In this document: one piece after another, positions 19,756-33,569 of the stretch | How positions within the stretch are numbered: position 1 is the first letter of the stretch | Layout of the letters: every line of letters begins with the position of its first letter | Origin: Channallabes apus | Taxonomy: Eukaryota; Chordata; Actinopteri; Siluriformes; Clariidae | Assembly: GCA_030522415.1 (NCBI GenBank) | Contig: CM060107.1 | Span: 5,568,847 to 5,632,846 of the forward strand | Length of the DNA: 64,000 nt | Reading direction: 5' to 3' | Notes under the pieces: generated by a model | Databases searched by the model: none | What the model was told of the DNA's origin: nothing | The model's input: only the letters and a program-made list of their open reading frames with translations | Position numbers and translations under genes: made by a program

Positions 19756-20661
19756 TCACCGATTAACTAGACCTCTACTGAGACTATGAGCTATACTGCA
19801 GGAAATGAGAGCAGCACCTTCCCGAGTGGGATGGACACTGTCCCGCCCTAACAGGCCAGCTTTGCCCTCAAAGGTCTTCCAATTATCTATGAAGCCCACA
19901 TTATTTTTGGGGCACCACCTGGACATCCAGCGGTTCAGCGACCATAACCTGCTGTAAGCTATGTCGCCACGTCTCATTGGGATGGGACCAGAGCATACTA
20001 CTTCATCGGACATCGCCTTCACTAATTTAAACACCTCTGTAAAGTTACACTTACTAACCTCTGACTGACGAAGGCATATATCATTAGCTCCAGCATGTAC
20101 CACTATCTTAGAGAACCTGTGCTGTCCTAGAGATCTAAGATTACCTGCTATGTCCGGTGCTCTGGCTCCCGGGATACACCTAACCACTGCCGCTGGTGCC
20201 CCTAAAGGTCTAGCTAATGTCACGTGCCTCAGTATAGAGTCTCCTATAACCAGAGCTCTTTCAGGTTTCTCAGCGGGTGCAGCACTGAGGAGAGCAAACC
20301 TGTTGGACATGTGAAGCGCAGAGGAGGTGTGCTCCGGTGGGCTAGCCTTAGCGTTAGCTTTGGCTGAACGAGTATGCCGCCGAGTCGTCACCCACTCGCC
20401 CCGCTGTGAGGGCTCTAATGCCGGAGTTGGGGGCTGATTATCTCCGCCTGTGGCACCCAGACTGTCCTCTACGGGAATAATGCTGCTCTCACATTCTCTA
20501 ACCCTCTCTAAAGTCTGGATACGCTCCTCTAATGCTGATATCTTCTCCGTCAGAGTGCTCACTAACACACACCTATCACAAATAAAATAATCACTAATGA
20601 CGGAGGAAGAATGTCTAAACATCCTGCACTCTACACACTGAACAATCTGAATGGTAGACAT
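19756..20661 (-). CDS. L2 ORF1 protein with zinc motif, coiled coil and SGNH esterase
   Basis: An open 301-residue frame. Residues 9-31 hold C-X2-C...C-X2-C (Cys9, 12, 28, 31), a probable zinc finger. Residues 34-57 look like a coiled coil. Residues 136-290 form an SGNH/GDSL hydrolase-like domain with Ser142 (VIGDSILRH), Asn193 (HAGAND) and Asp274-His277 (DSVHP). Esterase domains are known in ORF1 of CR1 and L2 elements, where the protein binds RNA and membranes or lipids. All catalytic positions are intact although ORF2 of this copy is dead. The upstream start ATG 20661 is the first in frame. Confidence 0.88.
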   Translation of the reverse strand: MSTIQIVQCVECRMFRHSSSVISDYFICDRCVLVSTLTEKISALEERIQTLERVRECESSIIPVEDSLGATGGDNQPPTPALEPSQRGEWVTTRRHTRSAKANAKASPPEHTSSALHMSNRFALLSAAPAEKPERALVIGDSILRHVTLARPLGAPAAVVRCIPGARAPDIAGNLRSLGQHRFSKIVVHAGANDICLRQSEVSKCNFTEVFKLVKAMSDEVVCSGPIPMRRGDIAYSRLWSLNRWMSRWCPKNNVGFIDNWKTFEGKAGLLGRDSVHPTREGAALISCSIAHSLSRGLVNR

Positions 20662-20740
20662 TATAATGTACCTCTGTGTCGAAGTTTTAGTTGTTTGGAG
20701 ATGAATTCCGTTTGTTGTTCTTAGACGAGGAAACTCGCGC

Positions 20741-21200
20741 GTTCTTCAAAAATTTCAGAAAAAAAGGCGAAACCGAATAGTATGAAATAATTAATAATTA
20801 ATAAGTAATAAATTATAAATAAAATAATTAATTTAATAGAGGAGACTATAGCTAACATATACAGTAACAACATTAAGCAAACACATACATACAGGGTAAA
20901 GGACAGTAAGGAAGAAAGAAAAGAACAAAAGAATGGCAGTATTTCACATCAATTAACCACAACCTAGTGAGAATCATCAAAGAATCAAGGTTCACCTTAA
21001 AAAGGGGCTCAAACTTAAACACGCATCTAAAGAGTTTTAAAGGATACTTGCATTGGCCTTTGTTTCTGAAAAGGAATCCTGATTCAGTAGACACAAGGGT
21101 GTAGATGATCGACCTCAAGGTGTGTGCTGGAGATTTTCCTCTGGTTCCTCGAGAGGGGGGAATAGTCCACAGCGAGTTGACAAAGTTACTGGAAGGTAAT
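20741..21200. other. AT-rich spacer, nothing recognised
   Basis: It may include the last bases of the L2 5' end. No frame or motif could be supported. Confidence 0.4.
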
Positions 21201-21575
21201 AATTCAATTAAATTTTATTTATATAGCGCTTTTAACAATGGTCATTGTCTCAAAGCAGCTTCACAATAAAATTTAAATTTATAAAGATTTTGTTAGAAAA
21301 GAAAATATTTGGAAGTGTGTATGTGTGAGAAAAATGTGTATAGATAATAATGAGATGAATAAATGATGAATGAAATGTCTCTGATGAACAAGTGAAGGGG
21401 GACGGCGATGGTGGCAAGGAAAAACTCCCTGAGATGGCATTAGGAAGAAACCTTGAGAGGAACCAGACTCAACAGGGAACCCATCCTCATTTGGGTGATA
21501 ACAGATAGAAATGATAACGTCATGTGTGTTGTGCAGGTGAAAATGCAATATGACAGAAAATCATTTAAATTAAAA
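21201..21575 (-). mobile_element. L2 3'-UTR fragment, second subfamily
   Basis: It has the L2 tail AATTCAATT with TTTATTTATATAGCGCTTTT and GGTCATTGTCTCAAAGCAGC, plus the conserved core AAAAACTCCCTGAGATGG. Its variants match the L2 at 54846 rather than that at 12062. 5' truncated, no coding part. Confidence 0.85.
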
Positions 21576-22089
21576 ATTTCATTTCATTAATTTAAATATT
21601 TCATTTTCATCAAAATCATTTAAATTAATAACTGCCGAAGGTTAAACTCAAGAGATGAGTTTTTCAGAGAGTAGAAGAGTGTTCGTCTCAAAAGAAGAGA
21701 TGTTTTTTTTGAGCACCGAATAGCCTGGGTTCTGCTGCTAGTCTTTGGAATGTGTTCGAGGTTTGATGTTGAGACTGGGGGAACTAATCTGTTTAGCCTC
21801 CTCGTGATAAGGATGGGGAACTCACTGGCAATAAACATCCATATAAATGTAGAATGTGGGTCCAGGTCTGTAATTCATATGCAAATGTCAAAGGCTAAAA
21901 TGGTCTCTTGCAGACATAGAGTCCAAACAATCATCTGTGATCCTAAGCAGACGCTACACTGTATTATGGACAAGATATTTAATCCATCAATTAACTAAAG
22001 CAGCTGATTTTAATTAACACAACTCTTCCCCCAGACCTGAACTAATTAGTGACGTTACCTGTTCTGTGCACAGAGAGAACTAATACGTA
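21576..22089. other. Spacer without recognised feature
   Basis: Includes an A/T-rich duplication of TTTAAATT-type sequence near 21570-21630. No gene seen. Confidence 0.4.
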
Positions 22090-22131
22090 CTAATAAGTAT
22101 GCTGTCCTAATACTTTTGGCCACCACTGTAC
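22090..22131. repeat. Tc1-like terminal repeat remnant
   Basis: TCCTAATACTTTTGGCCACC ending in ACTG TA is the typical end of fish Tc1-like MITEs. The opposite end was not found nearby. Confidence 0.5.
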
Positions 22132-22539
22132 CTCGCTCTCTCTCCCATGTGTGTGTGTAGCAAACATCAGTCTGCGTCTCACGCTCACTGGTCCAACTTT
22201 AACTAAACTTTGACTAAATTCCTTTATCACAGTAAAATGACTGGAGTATCTGACAGTATATAATTAGTGTAACACACTGCAGATGCACTGACTGGGCCGC
22301 TGCCCTCCACCATCACGGTGAAGCACTTTCTCCTGTACTGTAGGTCTGTTCTGTCCTCTAGACTCATTGGGAGCCGGTATCAAAGACATCAACTTTTCTG
22401 GGTCACATGACTGACGGATGGATTACGTTCTGGCTCGATTGCTTTTCCTGTATTGAATATTACTTTGTCTATTATTTCTATTTGAATTTTAGAATATTGA
22501 ATTAAACGTGGATCAAGAATTTCAAAGATTGGCGGTTCT
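22132..22539. other. Spacer without recognised feature
   Basis: No supported frame or repeat. Confidence 0.35.
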
Positions 22540-22690
22540 ATCCTCAGCTCCACCAGGTTGCCACTGTTGGGCCCTTGAGCGAGGCCCTTAACCTTATCTG
22601 CTCCAGGGGTGATGTATAATGGCTGACCATGCTATCTGACCAAAGTTCACTCTGCTGCAATGTGACATGTAATGTCATGTGACATATAAA
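22540..22690 (+). repeat. SINE-like fragment
   Basis: Contains TTGGGCCCTTGAGCGAGGCC and GCTGACCATGC, a widely dispersed teleost retroposon body. The head and tail are degraded. Confidence 0.5.
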
Positions 22691-22887
22691 GGCTTAACTT
22701 TAACTTAACATAAATTTAAGGATGTTGCTTTTTAAAGTCAATTATTTCAGTTTAATAAATTCAGTAGTATTTATATTTTAAAATTAACAATTCAACAGAT
22801 TATATTTCAAAATGTGTTTTTCAAATTTGCTTCCATCTACTGCCGTCATGGTCCAAGGAAACTTTATTGACGAGATGGACATGCTTC

Positions 22888-23625
22888 TTAAGCTACTGTT
22901 CGTTTACACTGTCAGGTAAATGTGACACAATTACGATTTTTTTGCTCATATGTGACACATATCGGATATGTTCTATGTCTGTGTAAACAGGAAAGAGATG
23001 CATGCATTCCAATATTTCGAGATCGGTTTCAGGCCTCCTTCATATGTGTAAATAAATCGGATATAAATCAGATATGTGCTAATGTGATTGTCGTGTACAT
23101 TTAAACAGACAGATCGGATTTCCTGAGGCATTGTGTTCTGTACGTCATTAAAACTGCGACTTCTTTGTGGTCTAATGACTTAATGTTATTCTTCGGTGGA
23201 AGCGCGTGTGGAATTATAACACCACAGGTGACATAGGAAAAGCCCCCGGCCTTGTGTTAATACTTATTTGGGCTAAATAACGTTAAGAAATCAGTATTTG
23301 GTGAATGAAGCATATGCTCAGGCTGCAATTATGTTTATTTTTTTCTCCTCCTCCGTTTTAAAACCATGGAGATGTTTCACGAACTTTGCATATATCGCAG
23401 AGCGTCAAGCATATTTCACCTTCATCTATCTTGGCTAATTTGTAGTGCAAGAACCTCCTTTTAAGTATGTGCAATGTTTCAGATGGTATGGCAAGTGTAA
23501 ACACGTGTATTGGATATGGGTCATGGTTGAAAGAACGTGTAAACAGATGGTCAAAAAAATCTGATATAGGTAACAAATCAGAATTGGGCATCGAGACCTG
23601 CAGTGTAAACGAGGCTTTAGTCTTT
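22888..23625. repeat. MITE-like element with inverted ends
   Basis: The left end reads TTCGTTTACACTGTCAGG and the right end, inverted, CTCGTTTACACTGCAGG. Between them are repeated subterminal GTTTACAC and ATATCRGAT motifs. This fits a short non-autonomous DNA transposon. Family not determined. Confidence 0.45.
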
Positions 23626-23639
23626 TCCCTTCTGATAAC

Positions 23640-24365
23640 ATTCTCACTGTTCTGAGATTTCAACCTCCCTTTTGACAAACTCTAATCCTCTTTCCTCCTG
23701 CCTTTTAAATCCCTCTTATTAAATACTTCTTATTAAACTGCTGCCCTCCCACACACAAGAGATCGCCTTCTCCTGGCTTTCTCCCATCCTTCTCCAGCCA
23801 CAGATATCACTGCTATTCTTCTTCATATATCTGATCATTATTTCGGATTCGTCACCATCACCCTTCCTATCCTGCCTAAAGCAGCCACCAAAATATATCT
23901 GTTACCTTTAGAAGAGAATTAACTGCCTTCTACAGTGAAAAGCTCTAGGCTTCTGCACATGATCCATCCAAACTCCACAATATATTATCTTTGCTATTCA
24001 ACGCAAATTTGCTATTTTTTGCTTCCCCTGCTCCATCCTCTCTGACTGCTAATGACTTCAGGACCCTCTCGCTTAGCAGAATTTTCCAACTTGACAAAAG
24101 ATGGGATTTAGCAAGTCATCCTCGAATCCTCTAATCCTCCCACCTGTTCATTAGACCTAATTTTTAACAGGACTCAAGACTTCCTTCCCTTCACAACCAT
24201 CATAAACTATTCCAAATCAACAATAACCACAAAACAACCACACTGATCCTAAACAATCTGGATTCAAAGTAGCACATTGCACAAAGACTGCTTTTCTGTC
24301 TGTCACTGAATCTCCATGCTCCTAGATCAGCTAAACTGTCATCTGTCAGTGTTTGTCAGCCATCC
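23640..24365 (+). pseudogene. Degenerate L2-like LINE fragment, plus strand
   Basis: Short plus-strand stretches resemble an L2/CR1-type protein: an endonuclease-like segment near 23840 (LIIISD) and an RT-like segment near 24255-24300 (KQSGFKVAHCTKTAF), with many stops and shifts. Old and inactive. Confidence 0.5.
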
Positions 24366-24667
24366 AGAGTGTGATAATAAAGCTTACTTCTAGCTGCATG
24401 TAATAAGCATCCAGTGTTTAATGTCCTTTACACATTCCTCAACTTTAACAAGATTCTAACATTGGAAACTAATACAGTGGCAATATAGCAGTGGACCAAA
24501 GGCTGAACCCTTTGCAAAACAAAACATCACTTTAGGAAACAGAGAATAGTCACATTTTAGATGTACAAACTAATAACGATTGGTCAAATAAGACCTGAGC
24601 CAGGAGAGGGCCATTTCTTCAGCTCCTACAACATTTTCTATCCTATCAAGGAGAATATTATGACAGG
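24366..24667 (-). pseudogene. Old L2 fragment, left half (minus strand)
   Basis: It matches, with much divergence, the minus-strand L2 RT region seen at 30480-30840 (for example GGTCAAATAAGACCTGAGCC near 24580). Its sequence stops at the Rex1-like copy C insertion and the next expected L2 bases resume at 32111. Confidence 0.6.
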
Positions 24668-24689
24668 TGGTGACTTGGAAGATTCCAAG

Positions 24690-26048
24690 ATGGCGCCGGT
24701 GAGGTCGGCTGCCGTCACAACTGCTCCGACCTACTTTTCTTTGTTTTTGTATTTTAAAGTAATTTCCAATAACTTTAAACCGGCAAAATCAGCACCATTG
24801 AGTACATTAAGTATGATAGAGACACACTTGTTTCTATTGGTATACAATGTACTCACAATTCGACGTTTTTAACTCCGGAACCGAGCTGGCTGAGTGAGAT
24901 CCTGAGGAAGAGCAATGGATGCGACGCAAAGCGGCGGCCCCGAGGGAAATGAGCCGGCGTCAGGAACAGGCTGAGAGCCCGTGCACACCGCACACCTCTG
25001 CCCAGCATCCTGCTTGCCAATGTCCAGTCACTGGGCCAGGGTAAAGTTCCAGAGAGACATTCGGGACTGCAACCTTCTCTGCTTCACCGAGACATGGCTG
25101 AACCCAGCGGTACCGGACCACGCCATCCAGCCAGCCGAGTTCTTCTCGGTTCACCGCATGGACAGGACGCGGGACTCGAGGAAGTCAAGGGGAGGTGGCG
25201 TGTATTTAATGGTGAACAACAGCTGGTGCAACAGCACGAGCGTTGTTCCTCTTACACGCTCCTGCACACCAAATCTGGAACTACTGTCCATCATGTGTCG
25301 TCCTTTTGATCTACCCCGGGAGTTCACATCGGTCATAATAAGCGCCGTTTATATTCCACCACAAGCGGGCACAGACACTGCCTTATGCGAGCTGCATGAG
25401 GCGCTCGCACAGCACCAGACACAGCCCCAGTACGCTGCGCTTATTGTGGCGGGGGACTTTAATAGTGCCAACCTCAAACGTGCAGCGCCGAACTTTTATC
25501 AGCACATCACCTGCCCCACCAGGGGCGAAAGGACACTGGATCACTGCTACACGACAGTCAAGGACGGTTACAAGGCGCAGTCTCGTCCACCGTTTGGTAA
25601 ATCCGACCATGCCGCCATCTTCCTCATGCCAAAATACAAACAAAGGCTGAAACAGGAAGTTCCGGTTCAGAGGGAGGTCGCGTGCTGGACGGACCAATCG
25701 GTGGCCGCGTTACAGGAGGCACTCGATAACGCAGACTGGGACATGTTCAGAAACAGCTCCGATGACGACAGCGTGTTTACGGAAGAGGTTGTGGGATTCA
25801 TTGGGAAGCTGTGGATGGATAAAACCATCCACGACGCTCTGAGATCTCGCACCACTGCCTACAACACGGGACTTGCATCGGGGGACATGGAACCGTACAA
25901 GGCTGCGTCATACAACGTCCGGAAGGCGGTGAAAGAGGCGAAGCAGCGCTACGGGAGAAAACTAGAGTCACAACTTCAACAGAGTGACTCTAGGAGCCTG
26001 TGGCAGGGACTGAGAACAACAACGGATTATACTAAGCTATTATATTAA
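24690..26048 (+). pseudogene. Rex1-like copy C: N-terminus and endonuclease
   Basis: ATG 24690 opens a 60-codon frame with a hydrophobic stretch like copy B (YFSLFLYF), then stops. From 24981 a long frame covers the APE endonuclease: FTETWL with the catalytic Glu, GDFNSANL, and SDHAAIFL with Asp-His. The Asn motif (ANVQSL) lies in a shifted frame near 25017, next to a small deletion. The frame continues through DALRSRTTAYNTGLASGDM to a stop at 26046. The endonuclease fold is nearly complete, but the frame is broken at both ends. Confidence 0.85.
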
Positions 26049-26063
26049 GCACCAACATCCGGT

Positions 26064-26612
26064 ATGACGAACGCGGACGTGACTCTGGCAGACGAGCTGA
26101 ACACTTTCTACGCTCGCTTCGAGGCTGCAACTAAAGACGCTAGCGATGCTAATGCTAGCGGCGCTAGCGATGCTAATGCTAGTGGCACTAACGGCTACAG
26201 ACAGGAAGACACTGCCAGCACCGGAAACGCGCTCATCATCACCGAGCACGACGTGAGGAGAGCCTTCAAGAGAGTGAATACCAGGAAAGCAGCAGGACCA
26301 GACGGCATCTCAGGCCGTATTCTCAGATCCTGCGCAGACCAGCTAGCACCTGTGTTCACTGAGATATTCAACATCTCTTTATCTCAGTCGGTGATCCCCA
26401 CATGCTTCAAAGAGTCCATCATTGTTCCTGTCCCGAAGAAACCTCATCCTACTTTCCTCAATGACTATCAGCCCTGTAGCCCTCACCCCAGTAGTGATGA
26501 AGTGCTTTGAGCGCCTGGTCAGAGACTTCATCATTTCTTCACTACCCGACACACTGGACCCTCTGCAGTTTGCATACCGTCACTCACTCACCTGGACACT
26601 AGGAAGGGGAAT
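26064..26612 (+). pseudogene. Rex1-like copy C: RT N-terminal part
   Basis: Linker with Ala-Ser-Asn repeats (DANASGASDANAS), then AAGPDGISGRILRSC and [10 protein letters not shown]. One frameshift lies near 26470 (LNDY then [15 protein letters not shown] in another frame), and about 50 bases are missing after FAYR near 26580. It ends at GNY, where the Tc1-like element begins. Confidence 0.85.
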
Positions 26613-26614
26613 TA

Positions 26615-28232
<1,618 letters not shown>

Positions 28233-28234
28233 TA

Positions 28235-28750
28235 TGTTAAAATGCTCTTCATCGACTACAGCTCTGCATTTAATAACATAATTCCCTCCACACTCACCAC
28301 CAAGCTGGAGCACCTGGGACTCAGTTCATCTATGTGTCAGTGGATCTCCAATTTTCTGACTGGCAGACCATAGGCAGTGAGGATGGGCGGACATGTCTCA
28401 GCCTCACTCACTCTCAGCACTGGAGTCCCCCAGGGTTGTGTTCTGAGCCCCCTGCTGTACTCTTTGTACACCCACGACTGCGTGGCCACTACCAACTCCA
28501 CCACCATCATCAAGTTTGCTGACGACACTGTCGTGGTCGGACTGATCACCAACAATGATGAGTCGGCCTACCTAGAGGAGATTGGAAATCTGGAGAACTG
28601 GTGCCAGAGGAACAATCTCCTCCTGAACGTCAGCAAGACAAAGGAGCTGATTGTGGACTTTAGTACAAAGCAGGAGAGGATCTACCAGACCCCCGTCATC
28701 AACAAGAGTCCAGTGGAGAGAGTGGACAGCTTCCGATACCTCGGTGTTCA
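28235..28750 (+). pseudogene. Rex1-like copy C: RT palm
   Basis: The RT resumes after the Tc1-like element with [13 protein letters not shown] (motif A). A shift follows near 28370, then [16 protein letters not shown] (motif B), [17 protein letters not shown] (motif C) and [15 protein letters not shown]. It is cut at RYLGV by the L2 insertion at 28751. Confidence 0.9.
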
Positions 28751-31297
28751 ATTCAATTCAGTTTTATTTGTATAGCGCTTTTAACAATTGACATTGTCTC
28801 AAAACAGCTTTACACAATCAAAAGAATTATTTAAGTTTGTATGGAATGTGAATGTGTATGAATCAAAATGTTCAGATATTCCCTGGTGAGCAAGCCCGAG
28901 GGCGACAGTGGCAAGGAAAAACTCCCTGAGATGGTAATAGGAAGAAACCTTGAGAGGAACCAGACTCGACAGGGAACCCATCCTCATCTGGGTGAAACAG
29001 ATAGCAGGAAATCATCTGCATTTATACAGTGTTAAGTGTTAGGTTCAGCTATAATAGTTGATGTTAATTGATGTTATAATATTTGATGTAAAATGGAGTC
29101 CAGTAGTTATTCGAGACTCAGATAGACTTCCAGTCCTGAACTATCGAATTGTCAAGTCCTCAGAGAAACAGCTGACAACACCAGTCGAGCCCAGAACCAT
29201 CTTCTAAGTAGATAGAATCATCCCCAGACACCAGGCACATCCTAAAGAGACACACGGGGCATCCATGCGATGAGACCTCCAACCAGAAACCGGGCACCAG
29301 GATGGATCAGACAGGTCCGGAGGGCAGAGGGTGTCTGGATCACTGGCAGCTCAGGAACCACATGTGTAGCTCGACAGAGAGAGAGAGAGAAAGAGTGAAA
29401 GGGGGAGACAGGGGGAGAGAGGAAAGAGAAAGAGGGGGAGGAAGAGAAGAGGAGGAGAGATTGCAATTAGGTATGGTCACAGTCACAATGTCTAATGTGA
29501 ATGTATATTTACTGTAGAGTGCAAGCAGGGACTCCGGCAGGACTAACTATGACAGCATAACTAAAAGGGAGAGCCAGAAGGAAACACAAACATGAGGGCT
29601 CCCTGAGATGTAAAGCAAACAATCACCTCACCGTCAACAAACCTGAGTGATCAAATGAGACTGAGGAAGACAGCATCTAAAACATACCAGTTCACCATAA
29701 TACTCTACGTCCATGAGTCCCCCAGATCTGCTCCTTTACCTAAGGCAAATCTATTCATAAAAATGCTTGGCTAAATAAATAGGTTTTTAGCCTAGACTTA
29801 AACACTGAGACTGTGTCTGAGTCCCGAACACTATTTGGAAGACTATTGCATAATTTTGGGGCTTTGTAAGAAAAAGCTCTGCCCCCAGCTGTAGTTTTCA
29901 TAATACGCGGTACTGATAAGCAGCCTGCATCCTTTGACCGAAGTAGGCGTGGCGGATCGTAAGACACTAGCAGTTCGCTCAGATACTGCGGGGCGAGACC
30001 ATTTAATGCCTTATATGTCAAGAGTAGTATTTTAAAATAAATGCGAAATTTCACAGGGAGCCAATGCAGTGAAGATAGGATAGGGGTGATGTGCTCATAT
30101 CTTCTGGTTCTAGTGAGGACTCTCGCTGCTGCATTCTGGACTAGCTGAAGCTTGTTTATGCACCTAACTGAACAACCAGACAGTAAGGCATTACAATAGT
30201 CCAACCTAGAAGTGATAAAAGCATGAACTAGTTTTTCTGCATCGTTTAGCGACAATATATTTCTTATTTTGGCGATATTTCTGAGGTGAAAGAATGCTAT
30301 CCTGGTGATATTATCTACATGAGCTTCAAATGAAAGGCTGGAATCTATAATCACGCCGAGGTCTTTTACTGTTGCACTTGACGGAACAGAAAGGCCATCT
30401 AAAGTTACGGTGTGATCTAAGATTTTACTTCTAGCTGTATGTGGTCCTATGACTAGAACTTCTGTCTTATCCGGATTAAGCAGAAGGAAGTTAATTAGCA
30501 TCCAATTCCTTATGTCCTGCACACATTGCTCAACTTTAGTAAGATGGTTTTTCTCATCAGGTTTTGTTGAGACGTATAGCTGTGTGTCGTCAGCATAACA
30601 ATGAAAACTAATACCATGCTTACGGATTATGTTGCCCAGAGGAAGCATGTAAAGGGAAAAAAGCAGTGGGCCTAACACTGAACCCTGCGGAACGCCAAAC
30701 TCCACTAGAGAACACGCAGAATAATCACCATTTAAGTCTACATACTGATAACGATCGGTCAAATAGGATCTGAGCCAGGAGAGGGCTGTACCCTTAATTC
30801 CTACTACATTTTCTAATCTGTGAAGAAGAATAGCATGATCAATAAGCTAGTGTCAAAAGCATGTGACACAAATAGCATGTGTCAAAAGCTGCACTGAGGT
30901 CGAGTAATACAAGCATAGTTACACAACCCTGATCAGAGGCCAATAGGAGGTCATTTATTACTTTAACGAGTGCTGTTTCTGTGCTGTGATGAGGCCTAAG
31001 TCCTGACTGATACAGTTCATGTATGCCATTTCTATGTAGATATGAGCATAGCTGCTCCGCTACTATCTTTTCCAGAATCTTAGAGATAAAGGGGAGGTTT
31101 GATATTGGCCTGTAATTGGACAGCTGACAGGGGTCGAGGTCAGGTTTCTTAATTATTGGTTTAATAACTGCTACTTTAAAAGATTTTGGAACATAACCAA
31201 TGCTGAGTGAGGAATTAATTATTCTCAACAGCGGTTCTGTTATTACTGGTACTATCTGTTTAAGAAAATGTGTCGGTATAGGATCTAATATACAGGT
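28751..31297 (-). mobile_element. L2 LINE copy 2, 5' truncated
   Basis: A 2547-bp minus-strand L2 inserted in Rex1-like copy C with the 6-bp duplication TGTTCA (28745-28750 and 31298-31303). The 3' end at 28751 is the ATTCA tandem tail. The 5' end is truncated inside ORF2 at 31297. Its 3' UTR is collinear with that of L2 copy 1. Confidence 0.92.
29755..31228 (-). pseudogene. L2 copy 2 ORF2 remnant (RT and C-terminus)
   Basis: The first part (31228-30839) has the RT fingers ([17 protein letters not shown]) and motif A ([10 protein letters not shown]). An aberrant insertion near 30848-30890, a local repeat of GTGTCAAAAGCATG-like sequence, then breaks the frame. The second part (30762-29755, 335 codons) has motif B ([16 protein letters not shown]), motif C YADDTQLY, and the L2 C-terminus ending [15 protein letters not shown]. 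Catalytic residues are present but in separate frames, so no active enzyme. Confidence 0.9.
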
Positions 31298-31303
31298 TGT
31301 TCA

Positions 31304-31730
31304 CATCATGCAGGACCTGTCATGGTCCTGTCACATCAACACCGTGTTGAAAAAGGCCCGACAGCGTCTCTACCACCTCAGACGCTTGAGAGACTTCTCA
31401 GGAATTTCTACTCCTGTACCATAGAGAGCATCCTGACGGGTAATATCATGACCTGGTTTGGAAACAGCACCATGCAGGACAGACGAGCTCTACAGAGGGT
31501 GCTGCGATCAGCTGAGCGCATCATCTGCACCGAGCTCCCTGACCTGCACTCGATCTACAGCGAGCGGTGCTGGACCAAAGCCAGGAAGATAGTGACAATG
31601 GACTGTTTTCTCTGTTGCGGTCTGGGAAGCGATTCCGCTCCCTGAAGGCCAATACAGAGAGACTAGGAGGAGCTTCTTCCCGCAGTCAATAAGGTCTCTC
31701 AATCACACCACCGAACAGGATTAATAACAT
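31304..31730 (+). pseudogene. Rex1-like copy C: C-terminal part
   Basis: It begins MQDLSWSCHINTV and has the Rex1 signature KKARQRLYHLRRLRDF, then a frameshift, IESILTGNIMTWFGNSTMQD and RALQRVLRSAERI. A deletion near 31595 and a further shift precede the end near SIRSLNHTT. 3' UTR follows to 32104. Confidence 0.85.
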
Positions 31731-32104
31731 CTTTTTAAACTTCCATCATTGACGAGACAATCATGGACACATTCATACACACTACATATTTGTATATCTG
31801 GACCATTGCACAAGACACTTTAATAAGTCACTTTTTATGCATATTTGCACAACCACTGCCACTTTCAAATATTTCTATATTTCAATATCTATATTTTGTA
31901 ATATTTTTTATTGTGCCCTTATTTGTACAGTTTATTTTAATAGTTAAATTCATTTTCTTTAGTATTTCTTTTTATTCATATTTATTCCTTACACATAAGT
32001 TTTTATTTTTTATTTTACATTTATAAGGTCACTGGCGGTCGTACAAGCATTTCACTGCATTTCGTACTGTGTATGACTGTGTATGTTACATTTGAATTTG
32101 AATT
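31731..32104 (+). other. 3' UTR and tail of Rex1-like copy C
   Basis: AT-rich, ending TTTCACTGCATTTCGTACTG and the GAATTT tandem tail. Confidence 0.75.
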
Positions 32105-32110
32105 TGGTGA

Positions 32111-32215
32111 TGTCAAGGTCAAGTAACACAAGCAACGTGACATGATCAAAGGCCAGTAGGAGGCCATTTACCACTTTAACCAGCACTGTCTGTACTGTGA
32201 CTAGGCCTATATTTT
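32111..32215 (-). pseudogene. Old L2 fragment, right half
   Basis: It resembles the minus-strand L2 at 30885-30995 (AGGAGGCCATTTACCACTTT against AGGAGGTCATTTATTACTTT). It continues the fragment that ends at 24667, so Rex1-like copy C was inserted here. Confidence 0.6.
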
Positions 32216-32909
32216 GGTGGCCAAGAAGTACAATACAAATATCAAAACCAAAAACAAAATACGTTCAAAAACAAAATAACAGAACTGAAAAATAAAAATA
32301 AAAATAAAAAAACATGACAATTCATAAAAACATAAAAATATAAGTATAGTGCAGGTAAAGTGAAGGTTAATTAGTTTTTTTTACTTTATTGTAGTTTAAG
32401 TCTAATCTAGCTTTTTTTCTTTTTGTAACATATAATTTGTGTAATTTATAATCATATGTTGTCCAAAAATTGTCAATCATATGTTGTTTTGTTTGCTTTA
32501 AAGTTCAGTTGCATTGTGCATGTGAATGAAGAAGCAGATGTTACAACAAAATTATTGCAACATTTTATAAAGTGAAATAAAGTGTTTTTTAAAACACACA
32601 AAAAAAACTAAAAAACAGACCATGAAAGCACTTTTACACTTATTACTAAAATATTACTGTTCAACGGTGCTACTGCTAGGAGACACTGCTGTCAATTGGT
32701 GTACTGTATGACTGGACACACCCACAATGTTCTTTTTAATTTAGGAAAAGGGAAATATTTTAATTGGTATATTACAAGTCAACTTTGTTCGAATAAACAT
32801 TTTCACCTCCCCTTTGTTCACTTTTAAGATGTTCTTGGCATGTGCTGAAACAAATGAAAAGCCAACATTGAGTGTTATGGGAACGGGGTGTGGACTTAGG
32901 AAGATGCAT
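32216..32909. other. AT-rich spacer
   Basis: No gene or clear repeat seen. Confidence 0.35.
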
Positions 32910-33271
32910 TGTGGCGGAGGTGAATTTACTTTGAAGTCTTTAATAAGGATAAACAACAGAACCATAAATCAACACAAATAAAACAGAACTTAAACACAAT
33001 GGAGTTAAACATAAACACACGGGCTTTGGTGACGTGCATTTGTCCGGGTGCACGTTTATGCGGCATTAAAAAAATGTTGCATGCAGCTTTTTCTTGGCGT
33101 TCAAATCCCATACCAGCAGGGCACTGCCCACCAGAACTGCACGTGCACACCTTTCCTTCCCTTTTCCCTTCCTCCCCCCTTTAACCCTTTCCTTCCCTAA
33201 GTAAAATTACCCCTTTTCCGTAAGACCTCGTCCATGTTTGTTGTTGCCCCCCTTGTGCCAAACCCATTACA
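32910..33271 (-). mobile_element. Possible solo LTR
   Basis: On the minus strand it starts TGTAATGGGTTTGGCACAAG and ends CTCCGCCACA (TG...CA), with an AATAAA-like signal (TTATTAAAG) near the end. No target duplication was found, so the call is tentative. Confidence 0.3.
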
Positions 33272-33569
33272 ATAAACATACTTAAAAACCACAATGCAGG
33301 ACATAGGACATAAACAATTTTCACATGTGTGTGATAAAATATTTTTTTGTAAATTTGTAATAAAAGTCCTTCTATAAAATTATATGCTTAGATTGTCTGC
33401 CCAAAACGCTTAAAAATGTCCACACTGACATTTGTATATTAGATTTTGAAAATGTAAATATTGTTTTGCTGCCTTTATTAAAAAATACATGAGACCATGC
33501 TGATGTCTGAGTCTTGAATTAATTTTGATGGGTTTTGATAATTTGATTTAGGTTTGTAGTAGTGTGGCA
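33272..33569. other. Spacer, nothing recognised
   Basis: AT-rich. Confidence 0.35.

Larger units (their letters stand above)
18005..20740 (-). mobile_element. L2 LINE copy 1, 5' part with ORF1 and deleted ORF2
   Basis: Continuation of the L2 split by Gypsy-1. The order on the minus strand is 5' leader (about 20740-20662), ORF1 (20661-19756), the first part of ORF2, an internal deletion near 19370, the ORF2 C-terminus, and the 3' UTR including a GA-rich stretch near 18190-18260. The exact 5' end was not determined. Confidence 0.85.
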